A DNA stretch of 62,997 nt, taken from a virus. Each line of letters starts with the position of its first letter. The stretch's first letter is position 1. Made by a program: the position numbers and the translations under genes. Shown piece by piece: positions 43,071 through 52,519 of the stretch. The notes under the pieces are model-generated. The model ran no database searches and was not told the origin of the DNA. It saw nothing but the letters and a program-made list of their open reading frames with translations. Where the stretch lies: positions 1 to 62,997 of IMG/VR virus record IMGVR_UViG_3300009149_000034; one strand, written 5' to 3'.

Positions 43071-43768
43071 TAGTACTTACCACCCTGGATATCTTTAATG
43101 CTATCGACGAACTTACGTTTACGATAACTTAACTGTCCTTGTGTAAGATTGTGCTGGCGCATCAACTCTGTGTTATTCAAGGATCTTCCTCCCCCGTACC
43201 CAGTGATGTCCTCAAACAGCTTCTGGTCAGACTTAGGTAAACCGTGGTAATAAAAATCAACTAGTCCGTTATCGGATGTACTATCTTCGACGAATGCACC
43301 TTCCGACTCCACTAATTCCCGCCTACCAAAAGACCGCGTAAAATCTTCTACCTTCTTAGGGGTCCAACCTAATTCATCAGCCAACTCTTCAGTTGTAGCG
43401 TCTTGCCCCGTAGAGTCGTATATCTTATTCTTCGCTACAGCGAAGGTATTGAAGAGTACCTGCTTATTCTCAGGTAACCTGGCTACATTCTGATAGGGAT
43501 AAACATGCCGAGACAGTTTACGTAGACGGCTGGCTACGTGTGTACCTATCGCAGCCCCCATATTAGGGTTATATGTGTCTAACGCCCCTACAGTGAGCAT
43601 CCTAGCTTTAGACTCTAACGCGGGTCTGGGTACAGTACTTCCCCACTTCTGCACCTCACGTTGCATTAGAGGATTAAGTCTATCCAAGAGTAACTTGAGC
43701 GTTTGTGGATCTTTCGTCTTTCTCCACTCACCCCATAATTCTAGGTCTTCTTCTTGCCTACTCTGCAT
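43070..43768 (-). CDS. Sigma-70-like factor encoded within the tail operon
   Basis: A 232-residue protein with sigma-like layout. A region 2-like helix set is at 10-90 (GEWRKTKDPQTLKLLLDRL, GALDTYNPNMGAAIGTHVAS, RLRKLSRHVYPYQNVARLPE). A region 3-like helix-turn-helix is at 121-145 (ATTEELADELGWTPKKVEDF) and a region 4-like end at 180-225. It resembles FliA/WhiG-type and phage late sigma proteins sometimes found embedded in structural clusters. It may direct late transcription or be a virion-associated derivative. It overlaps the amidase by one base and is preceded by AGGAGTAGGTT. No Cys motifs, unlike the sigma at 6490. Confidence 0.75.
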   Translation of the reverse strand: MQSRQEEDLELWGEWRKTKDPQTLKLLLDRLNPLMQREVQKWGSTVPRPALESKARMLTVGALDTYNPNMGAAIGTHVASRLRKLSRHVYPYQNVARLPENKQVLFNTFAVAKNKIYDSTGQDATTEELADELGWTPKKVEDFTRSFGRRELVESEGAFVEDSTSDNGLVDFYYHGLPKSDQKLFEDITGYGGGRSLNNTELMRQHNLTQGQLSYRKRKFVDSIKDIQGGKY

Positions 43769-43771
43769 AAC

Positions 43772-46333
43772 CTACTCCTGGAACGCGATATGTCCATCAG
43801 AAGAATATAGGATTTTCCTGTACAACTCCAATGTAGTATCCCAGTCATATCTGGTCTGAGGGATATCTCCATGGGTATCGTCCATAGGACGCCAACCGTC
43901 TGTACCTGTACCTGTGGGAGAACGTTCTTCATCGTCGCTAACGTTCGTAAATTTAGATCCCGGATCAATCCCCGTACCTTGTTTTAGCTTATAAATTCTA
44001 GACCAGAAAACAGCCCCCCCTGTTTCTTTGTCTGGTGTAGGATCACGTAACTTACTGTAGAAGGACGTATTTTTACCTTGTAAAACGTTATCTTTAATCA
44101 ACGTATCAATAGGTTTATTGTGCCACAACTCAACATACTCTTCTAAAGTACAAACCGGCCTTGAGATTAGACGCATGGCATCATCGTAATTATCGAATGC
44201 TGCCTTATATTGCTCTGTAGGTGCCAGGATAAGCCTGTCAGTATCCTCGTACTGAAGAACATCGTCCTGATTATATACTACAGCTTTACCAGTCGTAGTA
44301 AGTATATCCGGGTCCTTACGGAAGAAGAGAGAGTCATAAAAGGTCGACGCCTTCTCAGGATCTTGTAATATATCTCGTACGGTACTTAGCGGCTCTTTCA
44401 CCTGATCCCTGGAGTTCTCAACTAGTGTACGGGTGAAAGACATAATGATACTAGTCGACATAGTAGGTGTATCCCCACCTGCAACCCACCGGTGCTGTAC
44501 AGAACCAATATACCCTATAAGATGTAGCCCAGACATTTTTGAGTCAAAGACTACTCCTGGGAATCCTGGAACAGCGTAAGGATTAAAATTTGATCCTGCA
44601 CTGGATTGACGCGCCTCGTACCTAGCACGATAATACTCATACTTAGTGTACATAGCTAAAAGGGCTTTAGCACCCTTAGTAAATTTTACAGACTTATTCT
44701 TTGGTTTAACCGTGGTATCCGCCTGTGGCGTATTCTGTAATTCTGCAATAGCCTCATCTGGTATTTCGACACCATTATATGTACCAGCCTTAGGCCCACT
44801 AGACTTCTTAGTACCACTATAACTCTTCTGAATATTACGTATCCAAGGGGGTGTACTGAGTTCTCTAATTACAGGGCCCTTGTATGTCTCTTCTGATGAG
44901 ATGATAAAGTTATCTTCATTTGACCCTGGAGCCTTAATGTACTGCTGCATACGCTTATATACAGCCCATGGAAAACCTGAAGATAGTTCTTGTTGTACTA
45001 GCTTACGAAATAGCGGTCCCGTACCCGATGATAACTTCCTAGCCATAGAAGATCCACGCCCACCACGCATCTTTACACGGGTAGGTTGCTCCATATAGTT
45101 CTCTGTAAAAGAGATCCGTTCTACCATAGAAGGAAAGAACATATTACACATCGGTGCTAACGATACAAAACATTGTGGTTTAACGAAGAAATTAGCTAAC
45201 CCTCTGAAGTTGGAATCACCCTTAGCTTCCTTACCTACAATGTTACCTACTATCTTTTGTACACCAACAGCTGGGGGTGAAGGGATCATTGCTACTTCCA
45301 TGTACATCTTAGTGTACACACGCATAAACATATCCCACGCATTTCCAGCTCTACTACCAGCATGTTTCTTTAAAGCACGTAAGGCTTTATAGCCACCTGT
45401 CTCCTTGATAAGAGGAAATATACCTCCCCCGGTGTAGTCATCCTCAAATAAGGGGAGAGCGACCCATCGTTTATGAAATCCTACCATCTTCATCCACCGA
45501 GCGAAAAAATTCTTCATAATTACGCCGGCTTGAGCTCGTGATAGCTTCTGTTGTGACTTGGCATAAGCGTCATTACTTACAGCTAATTCATTGAGACTCT
45601 CTACTTTTGCATTTAGCGCATCTCGTTCCGCGTCTGTAATACCTGGCTTATCCAATTCAGCATTGATCTTCTCTAGGTCATTCTTACTAGGAGACGCAAC
45701 AGGGCGCAGGATAGATTTCAAAACGAAAAGGACTAGATCGATGGGTCGTGATATAGGGCTACTCTTCAAAATATCTACGGTATACGGCTTTACCGCAGCT
45801 GCTGAAACATTCTCCGCTGCGCCCGCGTCTACCGTAGTATCTAATTCTGACTCAAAATTATCAGTTACAGACCCAGTATATCCTGCGTCTACACCATCAA
45901 GGTTATTCTCACCTGTAAAAGGGTTGAGATACTCGCCGGCGTCTTTACGTTTAACTTTTTCATTATATGCTGACAACTTACTAAAGCGTATCTGCTTGAA
46001 TATTTGTATCTGAGATACACAATGCAAAACTAAACTGCGCCCATTAGATGACGACGCATACGACCATCCTATTACCTCAAATTCACCCATGAGTCTGAAT
46101 TGGGGGTTAGCGGGTTCAATAAACTCATCTAAAAAGAATAGTGCTATCTGCAAACGATCCTGTTCACCTATACGTTCGATTATAGGGTGCGGCGTCATAG
46201 TTATATTAGCTGTTGGCATCTGCCATACGCCGTATGAGATATCCACGCCATTGACGGGTATCTCTAAGCCATTGATGTAGCAGAGCCACGCCGCCTGATA
46301 GAACTTAGTGGGTGTAAAGGTCTTATTCGCCAT
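43772..46333 (-). CDS. Large tail protein, possible baseplate hub, 853 aa
   Basis: Function not certain. The N-terminus has VNGVDISYGVWQMPTANITM and then GEFEVIGWSYASSSNGRSLV, reminiscent of gp27/gpD-type hub domains that begin with paired beta barrels. The middle is helical and charged (residues 200-300), and the C-terminus basic/acidic mixed. Lies between a 164-aa tail gene and the sigma-like gene with 1-3-base gaps. A hub role fits position upstream of the amidase and wedge genes; resemblance only. Confidence 0.6.
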   Translation of the reverse strand: MANKTFTPTKFYQAAWLCYINGLEIPVNGVDISYGVWQMPTANITMTPHPIIERIGEQDRLQIALFFLDEFIEPANPQFRLMGEFEVIGWSYASSSNGRSLVLHCVSQIQIFKQIRFSKLSAYNEKVKRKDAGEYLNPFTGENNLDGVDAGYTGSVTDNFESELDTTVDAGAAENVSAAAVKPYTVDILKSSPISRPIDLVLFVLKSILRPVASPSKNDLEKINAELDKPGITDAERDALNAKVESLNELAVSNDAYAKSQQKLSRAQAGVIMKNFFARWMKMVGFHKRWVALPLFEDDYTGGGIFPLIKETGGYKALRALKKHAGSRAGNAWDMFMRVYTKMYMEVAMIPSPPAVGVQKIVGNIVGKEAKGDSNFRGLANFFVKPQCFVSLAPMCNMFFPSMVERISFTENYMEQPTRVKMRGGRGSSMARKLSSGTGPLFRKLVQQELSSGFPWAVYKRMQQYIKAPGSNEDNFIISSEETYKGPVIRELSTPPWIRNIQKSYSGTKKSSGPKAGTYNGVEIPDEAIAELQNTPQADTTVKPKNKSVKFTKGAKALLAMYTKYEYYRARYEARQSSAGSNFNPYAVPGFPGVVFDSKMSGLHLIGYIGSVQHRWVAGGDTPTMSTSIIMSFTRTLVENSRDQVKEPLSTVRDILQDPEKASTFYDSLFFRKDPDILTTTGKAVVYNQDDVLQYEDTDRLILAPTEQYKAAFDNYDDAMRLISRPVCTLEEYVELWHNKPIDTLIKDNVLQGKNTSFYSKLRDPTPDKETGGAVFWSRIYKLKQGTGIDPGSKFTNVSDDEERSPTGTGTDGWRPMDDTHGDIPQTRYDWDTTLELYRKILYSSDGHIAFQE

Positions 46334-46334
46334 C

Positions 46335-46829
46335 CTACACCCCTAGTTCTATTAGAGTAGCAATAACAATGATCGCGCAATAGCCTGACACACGTACAAT
46401 CGGACTATGTGAACTTACTGCAGAGGAAACAACATCTGCTTGTGGTCCCTGTAATCCATGTACTTTTAACAACTGAGGGGCCGTTGTGTACTCAACCCCC
46501 TGGTATGCTATGTCCATATCTATGTTTATAGCTGTACGTTTTTCACAAATGAGTGTTTGTAATAGTGCTCGGTCATTGTACACGTTTGTGACAATAGGTC
46601 CGAGGTCGCTATTTACAGTACGTAAAACACACTCCCTAGTTCTAACGGCGGCTAATTGTGTATCTACAATATATGCCAACAGTGTTTTACGTTGTAATTC
46701 AATGTCAGCCATAATAGTGAATGGTTGAGCCATGCGCACTTCCAGATCCGTCATGGGACCCCTATGGCAATCCCGTATCGACGGTTCTGCCGGGTATCCA
46801 GAAGTATAAAAGTCCCACTCAAAGCTCAT
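46335..46829 (-). CDS. Hypothetical tail protein, 164 aa
   Basis: Not recognised. Predicted mixed alpha/beta, with VRMAQPFTIMADIELQRKTL and a C-terminal hydrophobic tail GYCAIIVIATLIELGV. The last 20 residues could be a short membrane-seeking helix or a strand in a trimer. It is 3 bases after the upstream stop in the tail operon and 1 base before the 853-aa gene. Structural role inferred from location. Confidence 0.65.
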   Translation of the reverse strand: MSFEWDFYTSGYPAEPSIRDCHRGPMTDLEVRMAQPFTIMADIELQRKTLLAYIVDTQLAAVRTRECVLRTVNSDLGPIVTNVYNDRALLQTLICEKRTAINIDMDIAYQGVEYTTAPQLLKVHGLQGPQADVVSSAVSSHSPIVRVSGYCAIIVIATLIELGV

Positions 46830-46832
46830 AGT

Positions 46833-47273
46833 TTAATCCCAGTACACCGGAAGTGTTTTAGTGGCCTCTTGATCATGCTCATCTAAACCCATGAAACGAA
46901 CTACTACTCTACCAGCCTGTACCCACAAAAGAGTCTTATCTATTATGACAGTAATTCGCTGACTATCGGAGCGAAAAATCTTAGAGTTAGTTCCGTCGTA
47001 GGGCGCGTGAAATACTTGACCTAAAGTCATAACAGGTAAGAAAGTGACACCCGAGTCCTCACTGATCTCTACTGAGACATCATCTAACTCTGTCCAGTCA
47101 GAAAAGTAGTATGTAGTGAACTCTAAGAACTGGTCACGCGGAACATTGACCTGATGATCTGCCGGGTTGGAATAACTGTAGCGGGGCTCTACGGCGCTAG
47201 CTGCGTTACCGTACTCTGAACGGCCAAAGGACGCTAGTCCATACCCCCCTTTACGGGAATTAGATGATGCCAT
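46833..47273 (-). CDS. Hypothetical tail protein, 146 aa
   Basis: Not recognised. Starts with a Ser/Arg/Gly-rich disordered 25 residues, then beta strands: VPRDQFLEFTTYYFSDWTEL, VSVEISEDSGVTFLPV, RITVIIDKTLLWVQAGRVVV. A small beta-sandwich tail-associated protein is likely. It lies 26 bases after the 190-aa gene. Confidence 0.65.
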   Translation of the reverse strand: MASSNSRKGGYGLASFGRSEYGNAASAVEPRYSYSNPADHQVNVPRDQFLEFTTYYFSDWTELDDVSVEISEDSGVTFLPVMTLGQVFHAPYDGTNSKIFRSDSQRITVIIDKTLLWVQAGRVVVRFMGLDEHDQEATKTLPVYWD

Positions 47274-47299
47274 TCAGAAATACTCCTCACCGCCACAGT

Positions 47300-47872
47300 C
47301 TACTCCTCGTCTACCGTAGCAACTACCTCTAACGGTTTGGGGGAATCGTCATCATCGATATCCCACTGTAAAATGCCGCACTCTAAGAGAACTGTCATGT
47401 CATTTCCATTGAGGATACCCTCAGGACAGACAGACATCTTTAACTGGTAGGGCTCGAATTCTACTTCTTCATCTAGTAGAGCTACGAAATCTTTACGTCT
47501 AGCTTCTTCATCTTTGATTACTGACGGGTACTCTTCACGCAACTTTTCAATAGCAGCGTCGAATTCTTCCTTGCGTTCTACAATCTGGAATGTCTCGCCC
47601 TCGCCAGGGCGCGCTCCTGGTGTAGCACGTTTAATTGTCTGTCCGTCCTCACCCTTGTCCGCGTACTCCTCGCATAGTGCGATACGATCACGCGTAAAAG
47701 CTTGGAACTCAGGTAGGGGTGTTTGTCCCTTCTCCAGAGCTTCCAAGATGTTCTTTATCCGTGATTGATTACGCGCTATAGCGTACGCAAAACGCGGGAG
47801 GGTCTCATCGCCTAATCGCCGTAGGACTTGATTCAATGCAGGAAACGTCTTGTGGGGCACCTTAACTTTCAT
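47300..47872 (-). CDS. Hypothetical protein, 190 aa
   Basis: Not recognised. Mostly helical with Lys/Glu-rich surfaces (NQSRIKNILEALEKGQTPLP, FDAAIEKLREEYPSVIK) and a C-terminal strand pair with an acidic DDDDSPK. A soluble assembly factor or tail-associated protein. A very strong ribosome binding site AAGGAGTAACCACA and a promoter-like pair upstream suggest this gene starts a transcription unit. Confidence 0.7.
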   Translation of the reverse strand: MKVKVPHKTFPALNQVLRRLGDETLPRFAYAIARNQSRIKNILEALEKGQTPLPEFQAFTRDRIALCEEYADKGEDGQTIKRATPGARPGEGETFQIVERKEEFDAAIEKLREEYPSVIKDEEARRKDFVALLDEEVEFEPYQLKMSVCPEGILNGNDMTVLLECGILQWDIDDDDSPKPLEVVATVDEE

Positions 47873-47908
47873 TGTGGTTACTCCTTGTTACGTAAAAGGT
47901 GTTAACCG

Positions 47909-47937
47909 ATATTAACCACATGAAAGTTTCCTGTCTA
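47909..47937 (-). promoter_or_regulatory. Putative promoter for the 47872-to-35294 baseplate unit
   Basis: On the minus strand TAGACA (47937-47932) and TAATAT (47914-47909) are 17 bases apart, 37 bases before the ATG of the 190-aa gene. It overlaps direct GGTTAA repeats (GGTTAATATCGGTTAA). The -35 matches 5 of 6 consensus bases and the -10 matches 4 of 6, so this is a candidate only. Confidence 0.35.
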
Positions 47938-47970
47938 GTCTATTGTAGGGATAATGCCTTACAGCCATAG

Positions 47971-48231
47971 TTAACTAGCCCAGGGCCAAAGCATTACCGG
48001 GCTTGAAAACTCGACGATTTTACCACAATCGTCACACTGCAGCTTCCACTCGTCTTCAACTTTGGACCAGGAAGTATGTCCACAAGTTTGCTCCTGGGAT
48101 CGCGCTTCCGCAGCGATCACGCCAATCTGAGCATTCTTAGTTGCTATATCACTATCTGCACTATCCCGGAGAGCCTCAATTTCTTGCTCAAGAGCCCTGA
48201 TAGCTGCCAAATTTTCTTCATACGTTGCCAT
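47971..48231 (-). CDS. Coiled-coil plus zinc-ribbon protein, 86 aa
   Basis: Residues 1-45 form an amphipathic helix (ENLAAIRALEQEIEALRD), then TCGHTSWSKVEDEWKLQCDDCGKIVEF supplies C/H and CxxC metal ligands, a ribbon-like fold. Preceded by AGGAGTCAGT. Sits 8 bases downstream of a giant fibre gene. Perhaps a fibre assembly factor, but the sequence alone does not say. No family recognised. Confidence 0.65.
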   Translation of the reverse strand: MATYEENLAAIRALEQEIEALRDSADSDIATKNAQIGVIAAEARSQEQTCGHTSWSKVEDEWKLQCDDCGKIVEFSSPVMLWPWAS

Positions 48232-48239
48232 ACTGACTC

Positions 48240-51200
48240 CTAGTAGTTTGCCCCTGAAGCCTCATTGACGTTACTAGTACCATACTGATTGGTGGTATTC
48301 GTACCTGAAGTTGCGGCGTCAAGCGTTGACGAACTAGACGAATTACCCAGGATAGTACTTCTACTAAACTGATCTACGTATATCCCTACAGTACCTGATG
48401 CCATGTAGCAAACATTGCCGACAATAACCCAGCTATAACAAGCATTGGTCGCACTTGCTGCTACACATCTGCCTAGTGTATCGCCATCATGTCTAAGGAA
48501 ATTGCCTACAATTATGCCATAATGAGCACCAGCCACACCCCAAATTGCCGAACTTACTTGGTAAGAACCATTATTTGAAACAGCCGATCCAATATAACAT
48601 CCATTAACTCTAGTATAATCAGCACCTGAATTAAGAAATAAGTTACATTTGCTGTTAGTACCAATTATTCGGCAATTAGAAAATCCATTGTAATAACCAT
48701 TTACATGCACCATTCCATCTGTTGGATTACCTGCTAAAGTATAATCCATCATTCGCTGATACCAATAACAATTAGAAAACTGGTTCTGCTGACCCGTAAT
48801 ATAAGTATTTCTTGAAGAACAGTTTGTTGAAGTGTTCCAACCAGTATTAAAAGTGCAATTGTCAAAATGACAATTGTCTGCTTCTACAGTTAAACATTGT
48901 GGATTATGCCCAGTTTGATCTGATTCTCCAGCATAAACTTCAACATTGGAAAATCTAGAGTCATTTCCCTGGCAGTAAAGAACGGTAGCGTAGCTCGAAC
49001 CGTAGGCACAATTATAATAACAATCTGACATTTTTGTACTTACAGCATTAGATGTCATCCATACAGAACCACCAGTACAAGTTGAATTTACACTACTGAC
49101 CTTAGAAATATGGGCACCTGTACCTGTGACATATATTAACCAATCAGATGGGAAGAGCGTATTAAAAGAAACGTTGTCGAGTGTACAATAGTCTCCCGCA
49201 ACACTAATCGCGTAACCATAAGACCCAGGTCCTTGAGGATTTATCTGGAAGATGCAGTCTCGTATACTCGAATAATCTGCGCCTAACTGTACCCCGTACA
49301 CCTGATTCGTCATGGTTGTAGAGCGAGTGAACGCGACACTCTGAATCTCTACATGGTTGGTAAAGTTCAAGCAACAGTCTGCATCCCCCGAAGTAAAGCG
49401 TATAAACGTATTACCTGCGCCCGAACCTACAATCTTCAACTCATATGCAAAGGTCTGTACAGTAGTCCAAGATATGTCATGCGTTCCCGCTCCAAGAATG
49501 ATCTGCGCATCTCCCGTAAGATTTTGAAGCAGTGTTGCAAACGCCGTCGAATTCGAACCATTTACGTAGTAAACTCCGTCAATCAGCGAATACCCTGTAC
49601 CTATAGTCTCCGTACTGAAAACCTGACCGCTAAGTGGCGTAAACGCAATTCCGCCAGCAGTTGTTATCTCAGCTCTCAGATTAGCTGCGGCTGTACCGTC
49701 TTGGTACCACTGAAACTGTGTGTCCGCGCGATACCGATGACCCCCTGTGGAGTCAATAAAAACGTCACCTCCGGCAGTTACACTCAAATCGTCTGTAGGT
49801 GTAAGATTTACATCCGCACCCGCTGACAAAAGAATATCTCCCGTTACCCCAATAGTTGAAATAGTAAAATCTTGCCCTGAAGCAGGCGTCATGGTCATGG
49901 CACCTGAGGTATTAATCCACAGCCTACTCTCACTATTTTGTGTGATATAGACATTTGATAGTGTGGACGTACCTAATGAGAGCTGTCCTGCTGTAGAGAA
50001 CAGCCCAGTATCCCCGGAAATAAACTGAATATCTCCGTTCCCTGTAGTCGTAACTGTAAAGTTAGCCGACGCTCCAGGAGTCCACGCCACTACGCCAGTA
50101 GAATCAATATCCAGAATCAAATGATCATCTTCATAGACCTGGTACCTACCCGCACCATTCAGATTGTTATAAATGGTAGTGACGTCGAAGTCCCCGTCCA
50201 GGTCAATCGCTGCCCCTGCTCCGGCTGCCCGTAACAAGATGTGGGGCTCCGTAACCAGTGAGTCCGTAACGGTGAGCGTGATATTCGCATCCGTTAGTGC
50301 GTCCAGAGAGATGCCGCTACTGAAGGTCGCTACCGCAGTAGCATTATTCTTTATGTAAAAAGAACTACCTGCTGCGTCCTTGTCGTAAACGAGATTAACA
50401 ACTCCGTCAGATTCAACATTAACAGTCGCAGAACTCCCCCCGCTCGCAGTAGCCCGAAGACTTGCACTGCTGGCACCCCCTCCAGTAGCGGTAGCCGTCC
50501 AATCCACAATACTGCCACCAGTGCCTGAGTTAGTAACGGTACCTCCAAGCCCTACATTCGCAGAGGTACTGAGTATGGCCGACGCTGCGATACCTTCCAT
50601 GCCTGCGGGAAGATCCCCTAGAAGAATGCCTATATTAGTCGTATCCGCAGCCAACGCCAAATTGTCAGACGCAGACACCGTAATGTCCCCACTCGTAGTG
50701 GTCTGTACAGTCAGGTTCGCGCCTGCAACTGTGAAGTTCGATGTTCCTGCTGCATCCAGAGAAATCGACGCACTGTCTATCGTGGTCGCACCTGTAGTAT
50801 TGATATCAACAATACTCGAAGTAAGGTCGATCTCTCTATCCGCCGAGATATTTACATCCGCAAGAGTAGTAGCAGAGGTGGCCCCTACATTCAGAGCAAC
50901 GGTTCCGGTTCCAGTAACTGTTAGGTTTGAAGTACCGGTAGCGTCTATAGAAAACGTAGCGCTATCCATGGTTAGCGCTGTAACCGAATTGAGATCAATG
51001 ACGTTAGCAGTTAAGTCAAACTCTCCACTTACGCAATCTACAAAAATATCACTAATGGACGTCAGCAGAATATCTCCCGAAACAACTGTTTCAAGAGAAA
51101 GGTTACCGTTCTGTACCGCAAAATTAGATGCGCCTCCCGCATCAATTGTTACCGCACCAGAGGCATTGATGTCTACTGTAGCTGCAGTTAAATCAATTTG

Positions 51201-52412
51201 AGAACTTGCTGAAACTAAAACATTAGCATCCCCACTACTACTAGTAGCGGCTAATGTGAGCGCGACCGCTGCAGTTCCAGTAACTGTAAAGTTAGAGGAC
51301 GTCACAGCATCAATTGAAATAGAAGCCCCACTATCCACCGTTACAGTAGATGTCGCGTTAATATCGACATGTAGCGCTGTAAGGTCTACTTCATAATCTG
51401 CGTCTAATCTAATGTCCGCAGTACTCGAAGTAAGAATGATGTCGTTAACCGCATCAACCGTAACACCTGTAACCGAATTGAGATCAATGACATTAGCGGT
51501 TAAATCAAATTCCCCGCTAGAGCAATCCACGAAAATATCGCTAATAGACGTCAGCAGAATATCTCCCGAAACAACTGTTTCGAGAGAAAGGTTACCGTTC
51601 TGTACGGCAAAATTGGATGCGCCTCCTGCATCCAACGAAATCGCATTAGTAGCGTCTACAAGGAAAGAACCTGTAATATTCGTATCAACATCCCCCGCAT
51701 TGGCAGTAATATCTACGCCACGCGCAGAAGTCAGAGCTATGTTTCCACTCCCCGTAGTCTGTAATGTCAAATCCGCGGCGACAGTGAAATCAGAAGCAGC
51801 CCCTGCCCCGAGAGAGATCGCTCCAGTAGCATCAATATACACCGGTCCAGCAGTAGCATCGATATCTACATAGTCCCCGCCAGAAAGAGTCAGACGATCT
51901 ACAGACGTTACTGAAATATGTCCCGACGTGACTGTCTCTAGAGTGATACCTGCGGTGCCGTCTACTGTTACGGCGGAAGTATCTCCTCCTTGTAAGTACA
52001 CTTGTGTCTCAGAGAAAGAGGCTTTCTGTGATCCTCCAACCGCGACACCTATCGTATTAGAGGATACATTGTAAAAACCAGTATCTACATCCTCTTCGAA
52101 AGCATATCCGGGGGCACCTACTGTACCCGCTCCAGCAGCTACAGTATCCCCAGCGGTATCAGGGTGAAGTACAGTTCCAGTTCTATCCCAATAAGCTATA
52201 CCAGAAACAGCATTATCTACATAGGTCTTTACAGCTAACTGTGTAGGAACAGCGGCATTAACAGCACCAACACCACCGAGATCCGTAGCCGTATTGAAGT
52301 TGGTTATAGTGGTCCCCGTCTTTAAGGTGAATCCACCAGCCGTAATACTAGCCTGAAGAACATCATTAATCTCAAAATTGAAGTCTCCAGTGGTATCCCA
52401 TTCGTAGCTCAT
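48240..52412 (-). CDS. Giant tail fibre/tailspike with C-terminal parallel beta-helix, 1390 aa
   Basis: The N-terminal 1000 residues are a repetitive beta shaft of short units such as DLTANVIDLNSVT, IDAGGASNFAV and SGDILLTS, with Asp/Thr/Ser/Ala bias. From about residue 1000 (VNGSNSTAFATLLQNLTGDA, GAGTHDISW) it becomes a pectin-lyase-like parallel beta-helix. Recurrent FSNCxxxN/DNCxF ladder motifs follow, as do many Cys (uncommon in fibres). That part may bind or cleave surface polysaccharide; catalytic residues cannot be assigned. The beta-helix part is AT-richer than the shaft, suggesting module exchange. Its 5-prime end faces a hairpin-bearing gap. Confidence 0.85.
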   Translation of the reverse strand: MSYEWDTTGDFNFEINDVLQASITAGGFTLKTGTTITNFNTATDLGGVGAVNAAVPTQLAVKTYVDNAVSGIAYWDRTGTVLHPDTAGDTVAAGAGTVGAPGYAFEEDVDTGFYNVSSNTIGVAVGGSQKASFSETQVYLQGGDTSAVTVDGTAGITLETVTSGHISVTSVDRLTLSGGDYVDIDATAGPVYIDATGAISLGAGAASDFTVAADLTLQTTGSGNIALTSARGVDITANAGDVDTNITGSFLVDATNAISLDAGGASNFAVQNGNLSLETVVSGDILLTSISDIFVDCSSGEFDLTANVIDLNSVTGVTVDAVNDIILTSSTADIRLDADYEVDLTALHVDINATSTVTVDSGASISIDAVTSSNFTVTGTAAVALTLAATSSSGDANVLVSASSQIDLTAATVDINASGAVTIDAGGASNFAVQNGNLSLETVVSGDILLTSISDIFVDCVSGEFDLTANVIDLNSVTALTMDSATFSIDATGTSNLTVTGTGTVALNVGATSATTLADVNISADREIDLTSSIVDINTTGATTIDSASISLDAAGTSNFTVAGANLTVQTTTSGDITVSASDNLALAADTTNIGILLGDLPAGMEGIAASAILSTSANVGLGGTVTNSGTGGSIVDWTATATGGGASSASLRATASGGSSATVNVESDGVVNLVYDKDAAGSSFYIKNNATAVATFSSGISLDALTDANITLTVTDSLVTEPHILLRAAGAGAAIDLDGDFDVTTIYNNLNGAGRYQVYEDDHLILDIDSTGVVAWTPGASANFTVTTTGNGDIQFISGDTGLFSTAGQLSLGTSTLSNVYITQNSESRLWINTSGAMTMTPASGQDFTISTIGVTGDILLSAGADVNLTPTDDLSVTAGGDVFIDSTGGHRYRADTQFQWYQDGTAAANLRAEITTAGGIAFTPLSGQVFSTETIGTGYSLIDGVYYVNGSNSTAFATLLQNLTGDAQIILGAGTHDISWTTVQTFAYELKIVGSGAGNTFIRFTSGDADCCLNFTNHVEIQSVAFTRSTTMTNQVYGVQLGADYSSIRDCIFQINPQGPGSYGYAISVAGDYCTLDNVSFNTLFPSDWLIYVTGTGAHISKVSSVNSTCTGGSVWMTSNAVSTKMSDCYYNCAYGSSYATVLYCQGNDSRFSNVEVYAGESDQTGHNPQCLTVEADNCHFDNCTFNTGWNTSTNCSSRNTYITGQQNQFSNCYWYQRMMDYTLAGNPTDGMVHVNGYYNGFSNCRIIGTNSKCNLFLNSGADYTRVNGCYIGSAVSNNGSYQVSSAIWGVAGAHYGIIVGNFLRHDGDTLGRCVAASATNACYSWVIVGNVCYMASGTVGIYVDQFSRSTILGNSSSSSTLDAATSGTNTTNQYGTSNVNEASGANY
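50981..51137 (-). repeat. 157-bp direct repeat, copy A (inside the giant fibre)
   Basis: Nearly the same sequence as copy B at 51470-51626, offset by 489 bases. It encodes GGASNFAVQNGNLSLETVVS and the following strands up to FDLTANVIDLNSVT. The copies differ mostly at third codon positions. It marks an internal duplication in the shaft. Confidence 0.9.
51470..51626 (-). repeat. 157-bp direct repeat, copy B (inside the giant fibre)
   Basis: Partner of 50981-51137; same reading frame and nearly identical product, with FVDCSSGEF where copy A has FVDCVSGEF. Differences are spread over all base types and are mainly silent, so this is not a template/variable pair of a diversity-generating retroelement. 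Confidence 0.9.
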
Positions 52413-52519
52413 ACTAGTCCTCGCTGTGAGACTGCAGGTTCATGACGGGAAGAGAAGAAGAGGAGGCATTTTTTACGACGTAAATAACCTCCTCCTCTTT
52501 CACCTCACCTCAGGACTAG
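52411..52519 (-). promoter_or_regulatory. Hairpin-rich spacer between two fibre genes
   Basis: The gap has nested inverted repeats: outer CTAGTCCT (near 52414) with AGGACTAG (52512-52519), then AAGAGGAGG with CCTCCTCCTCTT, and an inner TTTACG-A-CGTAAA. On the minus strand the stem is followed by a T/C-rich tract, so a weak terminator or attenuator between fibre transcripts is possible. An mRNA-processing site or recombination hot spot for fibre exchange is an alternative. Confidence 0.5.

Noticed and set aside
50521-51201. 226-codon plus-strand frame inside the giant fibre
   Set aside because: Antisense to a repetitive gene; product is Val/Ser/Pro-rich periodic sequence mirroring the fibre repeats, with no start signal.
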